The notes beneath the pieces were generated by a model. The model did not search any database and was not told the origin of the DNA. It saw nothing but the letters and a program-made list of their open reading frames with translations. The translations under genes were made by a program, and so were the position numbers. 64,000 nucleotides of DNA from Aedes albopictus (Eukaryota; Arthropoda; Insecta; Diptera; Culicidae): assembly GCF_035046485.1 (NCBI RefSeq), contig NC_085137.1, forward strand, positions 250,331,233 to 250,395,232, written 5' to 3'. This document shows, one piece after another, positions 45,378 to 56,430 of this stretch. Positions within the stretch are counted from its first letter, which is position 1, and every line of letters starts with the position of its first letter.

Positions 45378-48300
45378 GCCTTTCTCGTACACTAAGTGTA
45401 CTGGAAAGGCTATATGTTCACTCCAAAAATGACTTTTTGATAGAAGGCTCGGAGTGTCGAGTCACATATACCAATCAACTCAGCTCGACGAATTGAGATG
45501 ATGTCTGTATGTGTGTATGTATGTGTGTATGTGTGTGTGTGTGTGTGTGAGTGTACAAATAAACTCACATCACTTTTTGGCAGTAAACCTCAACCGATTT
45601 TAACGACCGACGGTTCATTCGGCGGGGAATCTGGTCCCATTGTTTCCTATTGAAAATGGTTCGGATCGGTCCAGCCGTTCCGGAGTTATGACCATTTAGG
45701 TGTTCCGGAACGGTACCCCAGGAAGGGACCAGATATGAAAACGCATCAAACCTATGCATGCGACACATCAAACCATGGCATTTTCGATAACCTGATGAGC
45801 GGTAAGCAGAAAAATAGTCCAAGACCATATTTGAACCGGTAGTGTTCCGGAACCGTTTCCGGGTATCCCGCCGGAAGTGGCCAAATATACAATTGAACCA
45901 AACCCATGCATGCGACACATCAAACCACGGCATTTTCGATGACCCGGTGGACAATGAGCAGGAAAATCATCTCAGACCATATCTGAACCGGTAGTGTTCC
46001 GGAACCGTTTCCGGGTGTCCCGCCGGAAGTGGCCAAATATACAATTGAACCAAACCTATGCATGCGACACATCAAACCACGGCATTTTCGATGACCCGAT
46101 GGACAATGAGCAGGAAAATCATCTCAGACCATATCTGAACCGGTAGTGTTCCGGAACCGGTTCTAGGCGTCCCGCTGGAAGTGGCCAAATATACTAGTAA
46201 ACCAAACCCATGCATGCGACACATCCAACCACGGCATTTTCGATAACCTGATGAGCGGTAAGCAGGAAAATAGTCTCAGACCATATCTGAACCGGTAGTG
46301 TTCAAGAACCGGTTCTAGGCGTCCCGCTGGAAGTGGCCAAATAAACAATTGAACCAAACCCATACATGCGACTCATCAAACCACGGCATTTTCGATGACC
46401 CGATGGACAATGAGCAGGAAAATCATCTCAGACCATATCTGAACCGGTAGTGTTCCGGAACCAGTTCTAGGCGTCCCGCTGGAAGTGGCAAAACACACAA
46501 TTGAACCAAACCCGAGCTTGCGACACATCCAACCACGGCATTTCCGATAACCTGATGAGCGGTAAGCAGGAAAATAGTCTCAGACCATAGCTGAACCGGT
46601 AGTGTTCCGGAACCGGTTCTAGGCGTCCCGCTGGAAGTGGCCAAATATACAATTGAACCAAACCCATACATGCAACACATCAAATCACCGCATTTTCGAT
46701 TACCTGATGGACAATGAGCAGGAAAATCATCTCAGACCATATCTGAACCAGTAGTGTTCCAGAACCGGTTCCGGGGTTCCCGCCGAAGTGGTCAAATCTG
46801 AAAAAGAAACAAGCCCGTGCATGCGTCACATCAAATAGCGGCTTTTTAGATTATCTAATGCAACCAGGCCAGCAAGTGTTTCGGAATCGGAAGAGGCCAA
46901 ATATAAAATTAAACCAAATCCAGGCATGTGACACATCAAATCGTGGCTTTTGCGATAACCTGATGAACAGTTAGCCAGAAAATAGCCTTAGATCACACTA
47001 GAGACAACTGGTAGTGTTCCGGAATTGATTCTGAGAGTCCCGTCGAAATTGTCAAACCCTGCATGTGACATTGTGACACCTTCAATTTGCAACGTTTTTG
47101 GTTAACCGATGAACAGTTAACAAGACAATAGTGTCAGACCATATTTGGTTCAGCCGGGAGTTACCCGGAATCAGATCCGGGTAGTAAAATGTAAAATTCA
47201 ACCAAACCCATGGATGCGGTACATCAAATCACGACCAGTCTTGACGACATTCGACACTTTTTACTACCTTCATTTCGCGACCGCAGTCGTGTGTCAGTTT
47301 GCTTTGTTACATTCGTGCGCTACCGTTACCTCTTACACACAACACGAGCAGTAGAACGAAGATCAATAAACATAAGAAAGGGCCAAATTAATGTCATTTG
47401 ACACGATGACATTTGTCTAATTCTAGCTTTACGCATAGATTTTCAGCCAATTCCGATTATGAATGTTAATATAAGTTTATTCTTCCATGTTGCATTGAGT
47501 GCGACACATAGATGGGCAATATAGCTCTTATTATGGAAGAAGACAGGAATAACAAAAGCCGAACCGTCTCCTGAAGCCGCTATTGTCGTGAAGTGCATGC
47601 GTTTGACATTTTTGTTTCGAACAGTAGTTTGATTGCTTGTGTTGCGAATGTCGGAGACAAAGGAGGCCGAATATCGACGAAAAGGTTCAAATGACTGTGA
47701 TCTCTAACAAGACTGATTACGACTTATCGACAACCTGATGGAAAAATAGGGTCAGACCACAGATTCCCGGTAGTGATGCGGGTTCAGCTGTGGCTTCGAA
47801 AGTGATTAGAAGTAAAAGTGAATCAAACCCATACATGCGATAAATCAAATCGCGATGATTAGGTGAAGGTGAAGAATTAGCAATAAAATATTCTCAGACC
47901 ATAATTGGGACAACCGGTAGTGTCATGAAATCAGATCCGGGTATACCACCGGATATTACCAAATATAAAAATGGACTAAACCCATACATACGACACATCA
48001 GATCGCAGATTTTTTGATAATCTAATGAACGGTTAGCAAGAAAATAGCCTTAGACGACATTAGAGACTAACTGTTGTGTAGCAGAACCAACGTTCATGTG
48101 AAAAATTAAATCGTGGCTTTGTTTAATGGCCTGATAAACGTTAGGTATGAACAACAGTGACGAATAAGTCTAAGTTCTCATATATGAAAGAGAACAAAAT
48201 ATAGACAAATCTAAAGCGATCTCATCAAATCGCACCATTCCAGATTCCTAAGGTATAAATTTATAGCAGGATGGGTCAACGTTGAATGGAAATATAAGAA

Positions 48301-49009
48301 TTTGATCGCGTCAACAGAAGATGGCGGCTGTTTTAATGAATTTTGAGCTCTAAAACTATGTAAAATAAGTGTATTTGGTATGGGAAATATGTTCGGAGTC
48401 CACCAGAGTATCCAACATAGCGGTCCAAAATCCAAGATAATGGCCCAGTATTCAAGTTAGCGCCTATTTGAAAGGGTTTTAAAAGTCTTGCATTATGAGC
48501 ATATTTTGTATGGAAATATGTCCAGAATTCAAAATTTGTAATCAGAAATCCCAAGCTGTGCGCTGTTTCACAAGGTCTGCAATATGACTATATGTAGTTT
48601 GAATGGGGAAGAATGCCGGTCTTCGTCCAAAATTGGTAACCAGAAAACCATAAACGATATGCCAAAATTCAATACGGTGACTATTTTATGTAATTTTAGG
48701 TGCAGAATCCAAAAATGAATACCAGAACATCCAAGATGGTGTCTCAATGTTCAAGATGGCGCTTAGTTTAGTTGGGGTAGATATCCGGAGTCAAAAAATG
48801 ATGACCGATATTTTACGGCTTCATAACACTTGTTTGGTTTGAATTTTGGATCGTTGTCTTATATTTTCTGAATATTGGATGTTCTGCTAATATAAAATGT
48901 ATCCACATTGAGTAGATTTAGCAAGCAGTTTCCATTTTGTATTTATGTCAATGTCATCAACACGTCGCTTGAGTTTTGTTGAAAGGATATTTTAAAGCAC
49001 GAGAAAGGC
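45378..49009. mobile_element. 3.6-kb element with GCCTTTCTCGT ends carrying tandem repeats
   Basis: GCCTTTCTCGT at 45378 and ACGAGAAAGGC ending at 49009 are perfect 11-base inverted repeats. The left end is itself a hairpin: GCCTTTC, GTACAC, a TAA loop, GTGTAC, GAAAGGC within 45378-45410. A (GT)n microsatellite lies at about 45505-45550, followed by the 152-bp array. From 47.0 to 48.2 kb the unit decays (TCAGACCATA and GACACATCAAAT phrases persist). 48.2-48.8 kb repeats CCAAGATGG-like phrases. The target duplication is not obvious. No transposase. Confidence 0.6.
45700..46900. repeat. 152-bp tandem array
   Basis: The phrase GGTAGTGTTC recurs with the A of AGTGTTC at 45841, 45993, 46145, 46297, 46449, 46601 and 46753: six successive intervals of exactly 152 bases. 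Two unit types differ by a block: CTGATGAGCGGTAAGCAG (type A) or CCGATGGACAATGAGCAG (type B), in the order A B B A B A B. Other shared phrases are GCATGCGACACATCAAACCA and GAAGTGGCCAAATA. The array grades into decayed units on the right. Confidence 0.9.
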
Positions 49010-49195
49010 ATCATCACCACTAGGTGGATTAATTAGGGTTTTTTGTTATGGAATTTGTTATTTTGCCGCTTATGACAGACAAGTTTATAACACAATATGT
49101 TATGGTAATTACTTTAAAATAATCGACTTTATTATTCGATTATTTTGCAAAATAACACAGCTCCTTATGCTGTTGTTATTCCCTTCTGCTCGGGC
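49010..49195. repeat. Right part of the AT-rich element, CTGCTCGGGCA end
   Basis: TTGTTATGGAATTTGTTATT and similar words match the texture of 44.05-45.37 kb. It ends near 49195 with TTATTCCCTTCTGCTCGGGC, related to the CCCGAG ends at 3488, 14518 and 15030. Confidence 0.45.
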
Positions 49196-49213
49196 AAATT
49201 CGATTATGATACA

Positions 49214-49401
49214 TAGGGTACGAGTGCTATCAGTAATCTCACGCTCCCACATTCATCCGATTCCGTTCTTTTTGTTTTCATGCGTGCTCACTTCTAACCA
49301 AAAATACAAAAAACAGAAACAAAACATACAGCGCTTAAATTCTTTGTTTTCAATGGGATGAAAATGGGAGCCATATGCTTAATAAGGGAACCAATACCCT
49401 A
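49214..49401. mobile_element. MITE with TAGGGTACGAGTG / AACCAATACCCTA ends, copy 2
   Basis: Same ends and internal phrases (TTTCATGCGTGCTCACTTCT, ATGCTTAATAAGGGAACCAA) as 11831-12049, in the same orientation, but 31 bases shorter near the left arm. TA may be the target duplication. Confidence 0.75.
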
Positions 49402-51303
49402 GTACAGAAGGAAACTTAATTCGCAATTGGAAATTAGTCCTCAAAACTCAAATTTTCAAGTCCAAGTTCTAACAACGTCCCAAATCAAACAAGAAAAACA
49501 AAATCGCACCATGTACGTGCTAATTGTGGCACGTTCCAGCGCGACACCTATCAGTTCCGAATAATAATCCATAAAATGCTAATCTTCTCGTTCCGTGTAG
49601 GCCAATGCTGTTTGCCTTTTAAAGTGGATTAATTTTGGCTTGTTCATTTCCCTAAATTTAATTAAAACGGAATTTGCTCGCTCGTTGCACCCCGAGAACG
49701 AACCACACGAAAGGCGACGCGATGATGGCAAAGAAGCGCTTGTGATCGTGCGGTGGCTTCCTTTGAAAAAGTCGAACCTCTAAGACGGCGACGACGTCGG
49801 GGCGGCCTTAAAAGAAAAAGAAGTTTATTCGGCTGTATCCTTAATAAATTTGGTTGTTTGGTGAGGCCCGTGCCCGTTCCTCCTCGTGTGATGTGGCTTC
49901 GGCATCGCATCGGTGCGGGAAATGAGGTGAATGTTGTGGAAAATTTTTAAGGTTCTTTCCTCGGCCGCCGTTTCCTGTTCCTCTCCGGCAGGCGCTGTAA
50001 ACTTGGCTCCAATTAACATAATGCTTGTTTCGGAAACTTTGTAATGTATTCGTTCGCCGGAAAATTCGACATCGTCAGCATCATCAACATTGGCTTGGCA
50101 ATATAGGATAGGATAGCAGCAGCACACGCACAGAGATGTGGGAATGGCACGGTAAGGGCCTCCTCCAACCCAATCCAATCAGATTCGAACAAACATTCAA
50201 TTAAGAAAAACGGGCGTAATGAAGCGTTGGCTCTGGAGTTGATATTTGAAATACATTCCAAGCATGAGATACAAATGATGATAGGAAAAAATAATACTTC
50301 TAAAGGTTTATACCCTGGACGATAGGATGAAGTTGAATAATAATTCAACCATCCAACCCTATCAATCTCACTGAAATTGGAGTCATCAACGTCGTCCTTG
50401 CCGATATAGGTGTACAATTAGGAACCGGGCTACTCTTTCATGAGCGAGCAGTTTCATCGGTATAAATACCATGACCGAAAACACCCTTCAAAATGCAATG
50501 ATATGGAACAGGCGCGTAGCAGGGATTAGGGAAATGCTCTTCCCTATGTGGCACGACAAAATTTATGCCAAACGGCGTTGTGTCAAATGGCATAACACTT
50601 AATTCAAACTTTTTCTTTCATAGTTTTTTGCCCCGACGTAACATCTAGAACAATTTTCGTGAAAATCCATCGCCCATGTCACACCACCATCACCTGGTGG
50701 AAATGTTTTACGAAACACTGCGCTGTGCAATATCGTTAACAGAAGGCCTAGTGTGAAATGTCAAACGCAAAGAAAAACGATGCGCGCGCCTCTGGTTGTG
50801 AAGCCATAACTTTGAAGATTTAAAACGCTCGTTAAAAGCGTGGTTGATTGAAATTTCGCAAGTGTTACGTCTGTTTGTCTGTGCTCATACGTTTCAGTCT
50901 ATTAACTATTGACATGTTGAAAAATGTTGTAATCGTCTTCGTAATTAAAAAAAAATCTATTCTAAATGGAGGAAACTCACTTTTTGAACTTATTTTGCGT
51001 CCCGGATTATTTTTTTATTATATTTTTGGGCTTTGTATATTTTTACGTTCTTACAAATTAATGATAATTACTCTAGTGAGTGTGCTAGTGGTTAATCTTT
51101 AGTTTCCCATGCTAAATAAAGTAAAATTCCTCAAATGATTTTTTTAAATCTTGTTGTGACCGCATAAGAACTTCAAAACAATAATGATCTTTCTAAAGTT
51201 TTAGCGCACTTATACATTTGAAACTTCGTGAATTTTTCAATTAGCTCGTGCCTCGTGCAAAAAAAAACTCTGTGTGTGGAACTTCTTCCTGGGATTCCTT
51301 AAT
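49402..51303. other. Unrecognised, possibly unique host DNA
   Basis: No supported gene. 49660-50130 is GC-richer with CGACGACG-type triplets and short overlapping frames on both strands. 50800-51300 is AT-rich. I see no inverted repeats. Confidence 0.4.
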
Positions 51304-51305
51304 AA

Positions 51306-51483
51306 CCCAAGTAACACACTTGTAACCGAAGAGTCACGGCGGCGCAGGTTTATGCTGCGCAGAAGTCACAGTGACTTAATCCAAACAAATAAATACTTAC
51401 TTGCTATAAGTAAGTCGCAGTCACTTCTGCGCAGCATAAACCTACGCCGCCGTGACTCTTCGGTGACAAGTGTGTTACTTGGG
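51306..51483. mobile_element. CCCAAGTAACAC foldback MITE, copy B
   Basis: A 178-bp foldback: CCCAAGTAACACACTTGTAA opposes ACAAGTGTGTTACTTGGG, and GAGTCACGGCGGCGCAGGTT opposes its near-perfect complement. AA flanks both ends (51304-51305 and 51484-51485). It lies in a degenerate repeat tract. Confidence 0.85.
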
Positions 51484-51485
51484 AA

Positions 51486-53225
51486 AATCCTCTAGATATT
51501 TCATTAGAAGTTTCTTTACGTATTCTTTTATAAAATCCTTGAGATTCTTTCAGAAAATCTTCCAAAAATTATATCAGAAATTCCTCCAAATATATTTGAA
51601 AATTTCTCCAAATCTTCTTCAAGAAAATACGCCAGGCATTACTACACGGGTTATTCAAAAATATTACGGGTCCATTAGGGATTGCTGTAACGAATACCCT
51701 CAGGGATTCTTTCAAAAAGTTCAAGAAGTTTTTCAAAACAAACTTCTAGGAAATCTTATTATAGCGTCAGTTATTATTTGATTTTTTTTAATTCTTCCAG
51801 AAACCGCTTTAGAAAAGCCTTTTAAAACATTTTTAAAATATTTTTTTAGAATTTCTTTGTGTAATTCTTCAGAAATTTCTTCAAAAATTCTTCTGGGGAT
51901 TTTCAAAAAAATGCCTCAGAAACTCCTCTATTTCTCTAGGAAAGTTCACAAAGATTATTCGAACAATTCCTTCGAAGATTTTTTGAATAAATGGAAAGGT
52001 TGGCTAACGACTGGATATTGCAGTTCCGGAAACGTTATGTTTTTTTACCTTTGCAGTCCTTATGAACAAAATTTCTATTTCATGAAAATGGTTTAATACA
52101 TTACCGAAAGCGTCGATAATTAATACAACATTGTTCTTGCTGCTCAAAAAGATAGCAAAGCTTTGCAAAGGTCGGAAAATATAACGCTCCTCTTTCAAAA
52201 AGTCTTTTAAGAACTTATCCAGAATATTGTAAAGGAAATTCTACTGAAGACTCCATCAAAAAAATTTAAAAGAACTCATTTAGAAAATCTTGCATGGTTT
52301 GTTGCATAAACTGCTTCGTAAATTTCTTCAGGATTCACCATTTGTAGCACAGTTTGTAGCAAATAACTTCTGAAAATTCCCGATTGAATATTTTGGAAAA
52401 CTTTCTAGGGATTACTTCAAAACTTTCTCTTTGGGTTTCTTTGGAAAACCCCACAGGGATTTCGTCAGAAACTCGCACAGGTTTAAATTAGAATCAAATA
52501 TTCTTTGAAAATTTAGCTGAACATTTGTTCAGAAAGTTTTGTAGAATTTTCTTTATATATTTTTCAATATTCCTTTAGAAATTGTTCCAGGGGCTTTCAG
52601 AAAATCTTCCAAAAATTTATTCAGTGAGAAACTCTTTCAGTTTTTTTTTTGAAATAGTACTTTGATTCCTTTTAAAATTCTTCCTGAGATTCCTCAGGAG
52701 AAACCTCCACCTCTAGGGATTCCTTTCACAAAAATTTCTTGTGTTTTCTTGAGGAATTTCTCCTAGAATTTATCTTAAATATCATCAAGAGCTCCTTCCG
52801 AAAGTCTTTCATGAATTGCTTTTAAAGTTTCGGATTCTATCGAACTATTATGGCATGGATTGCTTCAGAAACTTCCCCGTGAGTTTCTTAAAAATGACCC
52901 AAGATTTCCATAAAAAAAATCGTTCATATATTTCTTCCGTAATTTCTTCATGTACTTTTCTTGATACCTTCCATAGACTGCGTCAAGAATTTTTCCATGA
53001 ATGCTGTCAGAAATTTCTCCAAGAAAATCTTGCAGTGTTTTTTTAGAACATCAGAATATGTACCAGAATTTCTTTAGAAGTTTAAGTTTCCAAAACCCTT
53101 CAAGGATTCATTAAAGGATTACTTCAATGTTACCTTCATAAATTCTTATAGTGATTAACTAAAAAAATCTCATGTATTCGTTCGGAAATTACCAAATATT
53201 CCTCATACAATTTTCTTTCGATTCT
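51486..53225. repeat. Degenerate TTCYTTCAGAAAT-type tract
   Basis: Phrases such as TTCTTTCAGAAAATCTTCCA, AAATTCCTCCAAATA and GATTCCTTTCA recur at irregular spacing for 1.7 kb. They give many short frames rich in Phe, Ser, Lys and Leu that should not be taken as genes. Similar tracts occur at 1440-2330, 44320-44990 (opposite strand) and 54540-56430. Confidence 0.6.
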
Positions 53226-53253
53226 TTCGGCATGGTTTTACAACGGTTAAACA

Positions 53254-54259
53254 CTGGACTCGAAAAAGTGAGACACACAAAATAATGTATAACTTTTGAA
53301 TGCGTGCACAAAAATATCATATTTAGAATAGCATATAATGTGTAGTAATTACCATACAAATTTTATCAAATTGGGTTTAGTATTGGTGCAGATATTGTCG
53401 ATACATTTATTAACAGTTCAAACAAAAGAAAAACGTTTATTTATAATTTTGGGCACTTTTTAACATTTTAAAATTAATGTGCACCTTTTTGACTGTAGAA
53501 CTGGCAATACTGTTCCAATTTTGTTTCCAAATGTTGTGTTAAACTGTTTTCGATGAAAATTTTAGCCATTTTGGTTGAGTGCTTTCAAAGTTAGAGTAGT
53601 TTGAATTTCATGTTTTCTTCGCCATGGGAGGTTTTTGTCGGCCAAATTTTCTGAAATTTGGTCGTGTAATTCAGCTTGGTTGGGAAGGATTTGAGGCTGA
53701 CTCAGAGCTCAACAGCTGTCAAAAAAATCCCATGACGAACAGAACAAAACTGACAAAAATACACAATTTTCCCTATATGGCTATTATTTATTTATTTATT
53801 TCTACGTCTTCGGCAAAACTGCCGTACAGACTGATAAAACAGAAAAATAAAATTAACTTATATTTCTAATACACGTTTTGAATTGTGTTCTACTATTATT
53901 AAAATCAAACCAAGGCAAATCGAAGAATGAAGAATTAGAATAGAATTGAATGAAGTTTTGACACAATACTTCTACATACATACTTCATGTACAGATTTTT
54001 TTTATTCATATCGGTTTCGTATTTTTAGCTCTACAGTTTTAGGTAATAAAGTGATATTTTTTAAAGTCTTCGTTTGCCCAAGGTTCTCAAATGGTAAGTC
54101 TTTTGTTTAGACGATATATCCGCCAACACTTAACGGATTTTGTCGAAGTTTTTATTGTATTAGCTACACGTAATGCACTTTTTTAGGTAAACTTTTTTTT
54201 TTGTGCACGCAAACAAAAGTTATACATCATTTTATGTGTCTCACTTTTTTCGAGTCCAG
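53254..54259. mobile_element. 1.0-kb DNA element with CTGGACTCGAAAAAGTGAGA ends
   Basis: CTGGACTCGAAAAAGTGAGA then CACACAAAATAATG at 53254 is inverted at the right end, where CATTTTATGTGTCTCAC then TTTTTTCGAGTCCAG ends at 54259; the arms pair over about 45 bases. The target duplication is unclear. The interior holds a copy of the 15038 MITE at about 53612-53757. No transposase, so it is non-autonomous. It has interrupted the surrounding degenerate repeat tract. Confidence 0.7.
53612..53757. mobile_element. Small MITE, copy 2 of the 15038 family
   Basis: TTCTTCGCCATGGGAGGTTT and AAATCCCATGACGAACAGAA form the ends. The core GGTTGGGAAGGATTTGAGGC is the reverse complement of the 15038 core. It gives a spurious 81-codon frame at 53624. 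Confidence 0.55.
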
Positions 54260-54859
54260 TCTTTATAATAAAATCGCCAATAAATATGACTTTTTTAATC
54301 TTGTTGTGCAGTCTTGAGAACTTGCGAATAATTACCCATGTGCATATGTGTTTTTTTGCGTTTACATGTAAGAAAATGTAAGAAATATCTCCATCATAAC
54401 AATGGAAACATCCCCTCAGTAATGTAGGACAATCGCTAAATTGATCATTTTTACAGTCACATATATTAAAATATATACCTTTGTGGACTTTTCAATATAT
54501 ATATTTTTTTATTTTGTCACCAAACGTGCAAAAAATCTGCTTCCTAAGATTCCTTATGAAATTCCTCTAGGTATTTCATCATAAATTTCCTAATGTATTT
54601 ATTCGGATTCAAAAACTAGCTTCAGAATTTTTTTCGAACATTTCTCCAACTACTTTTTAAGAAATTACTTCAGGAGTTCCTTCATGGATTCTTCCGAGAA
54701 TAAATTTAAAAATTCCCAGCGATTGCTTCACAAATTTCTTCAAAAAGTTCGCATTAGTGCTAAAGTTTATCAATAAATTCTTTTAGTAAACCTAACATTG
54801 AATGTTTAAGCAATTCCGACAGGTTTTTTAGAACTTCTTCCTGAAACTCCTTCAGATAT

Positions 54860-55154
54860 ATAAGGAGCGGACCTGGTGTGGTGGTTTAATCACCTGACTA
54901 TCACGCCGAGGACCTGAGATCGAATCCCACTTCCGACAAACTCACAAAATGTGAGTTCTTCTTTCGGAAGGGAAGCAAAACGTGGGTCCAGAGATGAACT
55001 GGCCTAGGGCTAAAAATCTCGTTAACCCTTTGGAGCCGGATTATTTTGCCTTCGCTGCCGCAACCTCGTTAGCCTCGTTTCTTATGCTCGGTTTCATCGC
55101 CGGGGTCATATTGACCCCTTCGGCTCCAAAGGGTTAATCCAGATAACAAAAAAA
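54860..55154 (+). mobile_element. tRNA-related SINE (second family) with a MITE in its 3' end
   Basis: The head has a box A-like TGGTGTGGTGGTTTAATCAC and a box B-like GAGATCGAATCCCACTTCC (54913-54931). The body has CTTTCGGAAGGGAAGCAAAA and CTAAAAATCTCGTTAA, and the tail is AACAAAAAAA. A 12-base duplication, TCCTTCAGATAT, flanks it at 54848-54859 and 55155-55166. The order and body phrases match a SINE I remember as common in Aedes and Culex, whose name I cannot give. An inserted MITE occupies 55026-55133. Confidence 0.8.
55026..55133. mobile_element. piggyBac-type MITE, TTAA-flanked
   Basis: CCCTTTGGAGCCG at 55026 and CGGCTCCAAAGGG ending at 55133 are perfect inverted repeats. TTAA is duplicated at 55022-55025 and 55134-55137. 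TTAA targets with CCC-initial ends are the hallmark of piggyBac-type transposition. The 108-bp body has no coding capacity. Removing it restores CTCGTTAATCCAGATAA of the SINE. Confidence 0.85.
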
Positions 55155-56430
55155 TCCTTCAGATATTTTTCAGAAATTTATTCAGGGATTTCCTATGAAA
55201 GTTCTTCAGAGATTCCATCAGAAAATCCTCCCGGAGGATTTCAAGGCATCTCTCAAAAATTCCGTCAGATACTCCTTCAAGGATTCTTTTAGGGAAATTC
55301 AAAAGATTCTTCATTAAGTACTTTCACGGATTCTTTCAAAAAATTTCGCAAGGATTTGTTCGGGAAATTATTGGGGATTGCCTTAAAATGTCTTGCTAAG
55401 ATTCCTTCAGAAACTCCACTAGAGATTCCTCCAAAACATTTTTAAAGAATTGATTTAGAAAACCCTGCATGAATTGTTGTAGAAATTCCTTCGTGAATTT
55501 CTTCAGATTTCATTACTTCTGCAATCCTTTCAGGAAATTCTTAAAACATCTTTCATGAACTCTGTAAGAAATTCATCTTGGGACTCCATTTAGAAATCGC
55601 TCTTATAACTCATTTAGAAAAGCTTCCCGTATTTTATCAAATAGTCCATAGTATCTTTTAGAAATTCTACCAGAGATTCCATCAAAAACTTCTTCATATT
55701 CTTCTTCTGTCTTTCTGCACAGAAGGATTCCTTAAAAAAACTACAGGAATTCCTTAGAAAAAAAAACAACATATTACAGAAACAGATGAATTTCTTCAAA
55801 AATTTATCCTAAGAGACCATAACAAAATCCTCCTTGCCCCATTTCATTTTAGAGATCCGAGATTTTTTTTAGAAATTTGCCCTGGGATTCTCAAAAAAAT
55901 CATTCTTCGACCGGTTTCTTCATAAATTCACACCTAGATGAAATTCGGATAATATTTTCGAGGGTCTTTTTGAAAAATCCCGGAGGAACGTCTCCCGAAA
56001 TTTCTTCACGTGTTCCTCCATAGATCATTTTACAACTTCTTTAGGGAGTTCCAGTAGGAATGCCTCCCGGGGTTTTCTGCAGAAATGAATACAGAAAATG
56101 TTGCAGAAACTTATTCGGGTATTTCCCCTATGCAATTTCCCAAAAGTTTCTCCGATATTTGCCGCTAGGATGCCTCTTGTAATTTCTTCACGAACTGTTT
56201 TAGTATCTCATTATAGGATGTTTCTTAAAAAATATTTACCGGAAAATTCTCTAGGAGTTACGAAAAACATTTCTTAATAAATTTTCCCAGGAATGTTTAG
56301 CGAGGATTATTCATATGTATCTCTAGATATTCCTGCATGGATTCCTTCAGAAAATCGTCCTGAATTTTTTCAACGAACTTTTTCAAAATTTCTTCTTAAA
56401 AATATTTCAAGAGGATGGAGTATAAAGAAT

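Larger units (their letters stand above)
54540..56430. repeat. Degenerate TTCYTTCAGAAAT-type tract, interrupted by a SINE
   Basis: Same texture as 51486-53225, with ATTCCTTCAGAAAC, TTCTTCACGTGTTCC and similar phrases. The SINE at 54860-55154 has landed in it, duplicating TCCTTCAGATAT. It is followed by a purine-rich AAGAAAAAG/GAAGAAG stretch at 56400-56560. Confidence 0.6.

Noticed and set aside
46163..46683. Minus-strand frames with repeated peptides such as GLVQL and WPLPAGRLEP, as if a repeat protein
   Set aside because: They arise from the 152-bp tandem array, whose period is not a multiple of three, so the frame cycles and stops appear; no start or domain supports translation.
45378..46900. 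A CRISPR array, because of regular repeats
   Set aside because: The repeats are directly adjacent 152-bp units without unique spacers, in an apparently eukaryotic genome.
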